Positions 6,332 to 6,350 of a stretch of DNA of 6,350 bases are shown in pieces. Position 1 is the stretch's first letter. Every line of letters begins with the position of its first letter. The translations under genes and the position numbers were made by a program. Source of the stretch: CALFMR01 sp035550595 (GTDB lineage Bacteria > Acidobacteriota > Vicinamibacteria > Vicinamibacterales > SCN-69-37); the NCBI GenBank assembly GCA_035550595.1, contig DASZOV010000073.1:1-6350 (forward strand), read 5' to 3'. The notes beneath the pieces were generated by a model that did no database searches, was not told where the DNA came from, and was given only the letters and a program-made list of their open reading frames with translations.

Positions 6332-6350
6332 GGCAGTTCGGGAATCCGGG

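Noticed and set aside
1..6350. Search for CRISPR repeats, tRNA/rRNA, insertion-sequence ends, integrases or defence genes
   Set aside because: I saw no direct-repeat arrays, cloverleaf or rRNA-like segments, or transposase motifs. Composition is uniform, with no sign of transferred DNA.

Overview
This is an ordinary-looking core chromosomal segment of a high-GC bacterium. It carries four protein-coding genes in two convergent pairs. On the + strand are the C-terminal two thirds of the chromosome-organising ATPase SMC (2-2308, cut by the window edge) and a membrane-embedded M48 (Ste24-like) zinc metalloprotease (2361-3521). On the - strand are polynucleotide phosphorylase (6331 down to 4115) and, downstream of it, a small membrane-anchored cupredoxin (3944 down to 3543). 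All four frames are intact and coding density is very high. I see no tRNA or rRNA, CRISPR array, insertion sequence, integrase, toxin-antitoxin pair or defence-type gene.

Organism: strong G/C preference at third codon positions and many GTC/GCG/CTC codons mark a GC-rich genome (I did not compute the percentage). The wording of the SMC head and of PNPase, with an acidic low-complexity stretch before the SMC head, reminds me of Acidobacteriota, class Vicinamibacteria. That is a recollection of family style, not a search result, and should be treated as tentative.

Layout: SMC (hinge, returning coiled coil, acidic linker, ABC head) ends at 2308. A 52-base gap with no obvious terminator leads into the M48 protease, so the two are probably co-transcribed. 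The protease stop and the cupredoxin stop face each other across 21 bases that hold most of a GC palindrome. Between cupredoxin and pnp lie 170 bases with an extended -10-like element just after the pnp stop, two inverted repeats able to form hairpins, and a strong Shine-Dalgarno in front of a GTG start. This gap is the only sizeable non-coding DNA in the window.

Joint function: SMC (chromosome segregation) and PNPase (RNA decay) are housekeeping genes. The protease and the cupredoxin are envelope proteins with no evident mechanistic link to them or to each other. I found no convincing new system. The points most worth a second look are the altered copper-site motif of the cupredoxin, the acidic insert next to the SMC head, a perfect 14-bp inverted repeat inside smc, the protease's loss of a usually conserved Asn, and the structured pnp-cupredoxin gap.
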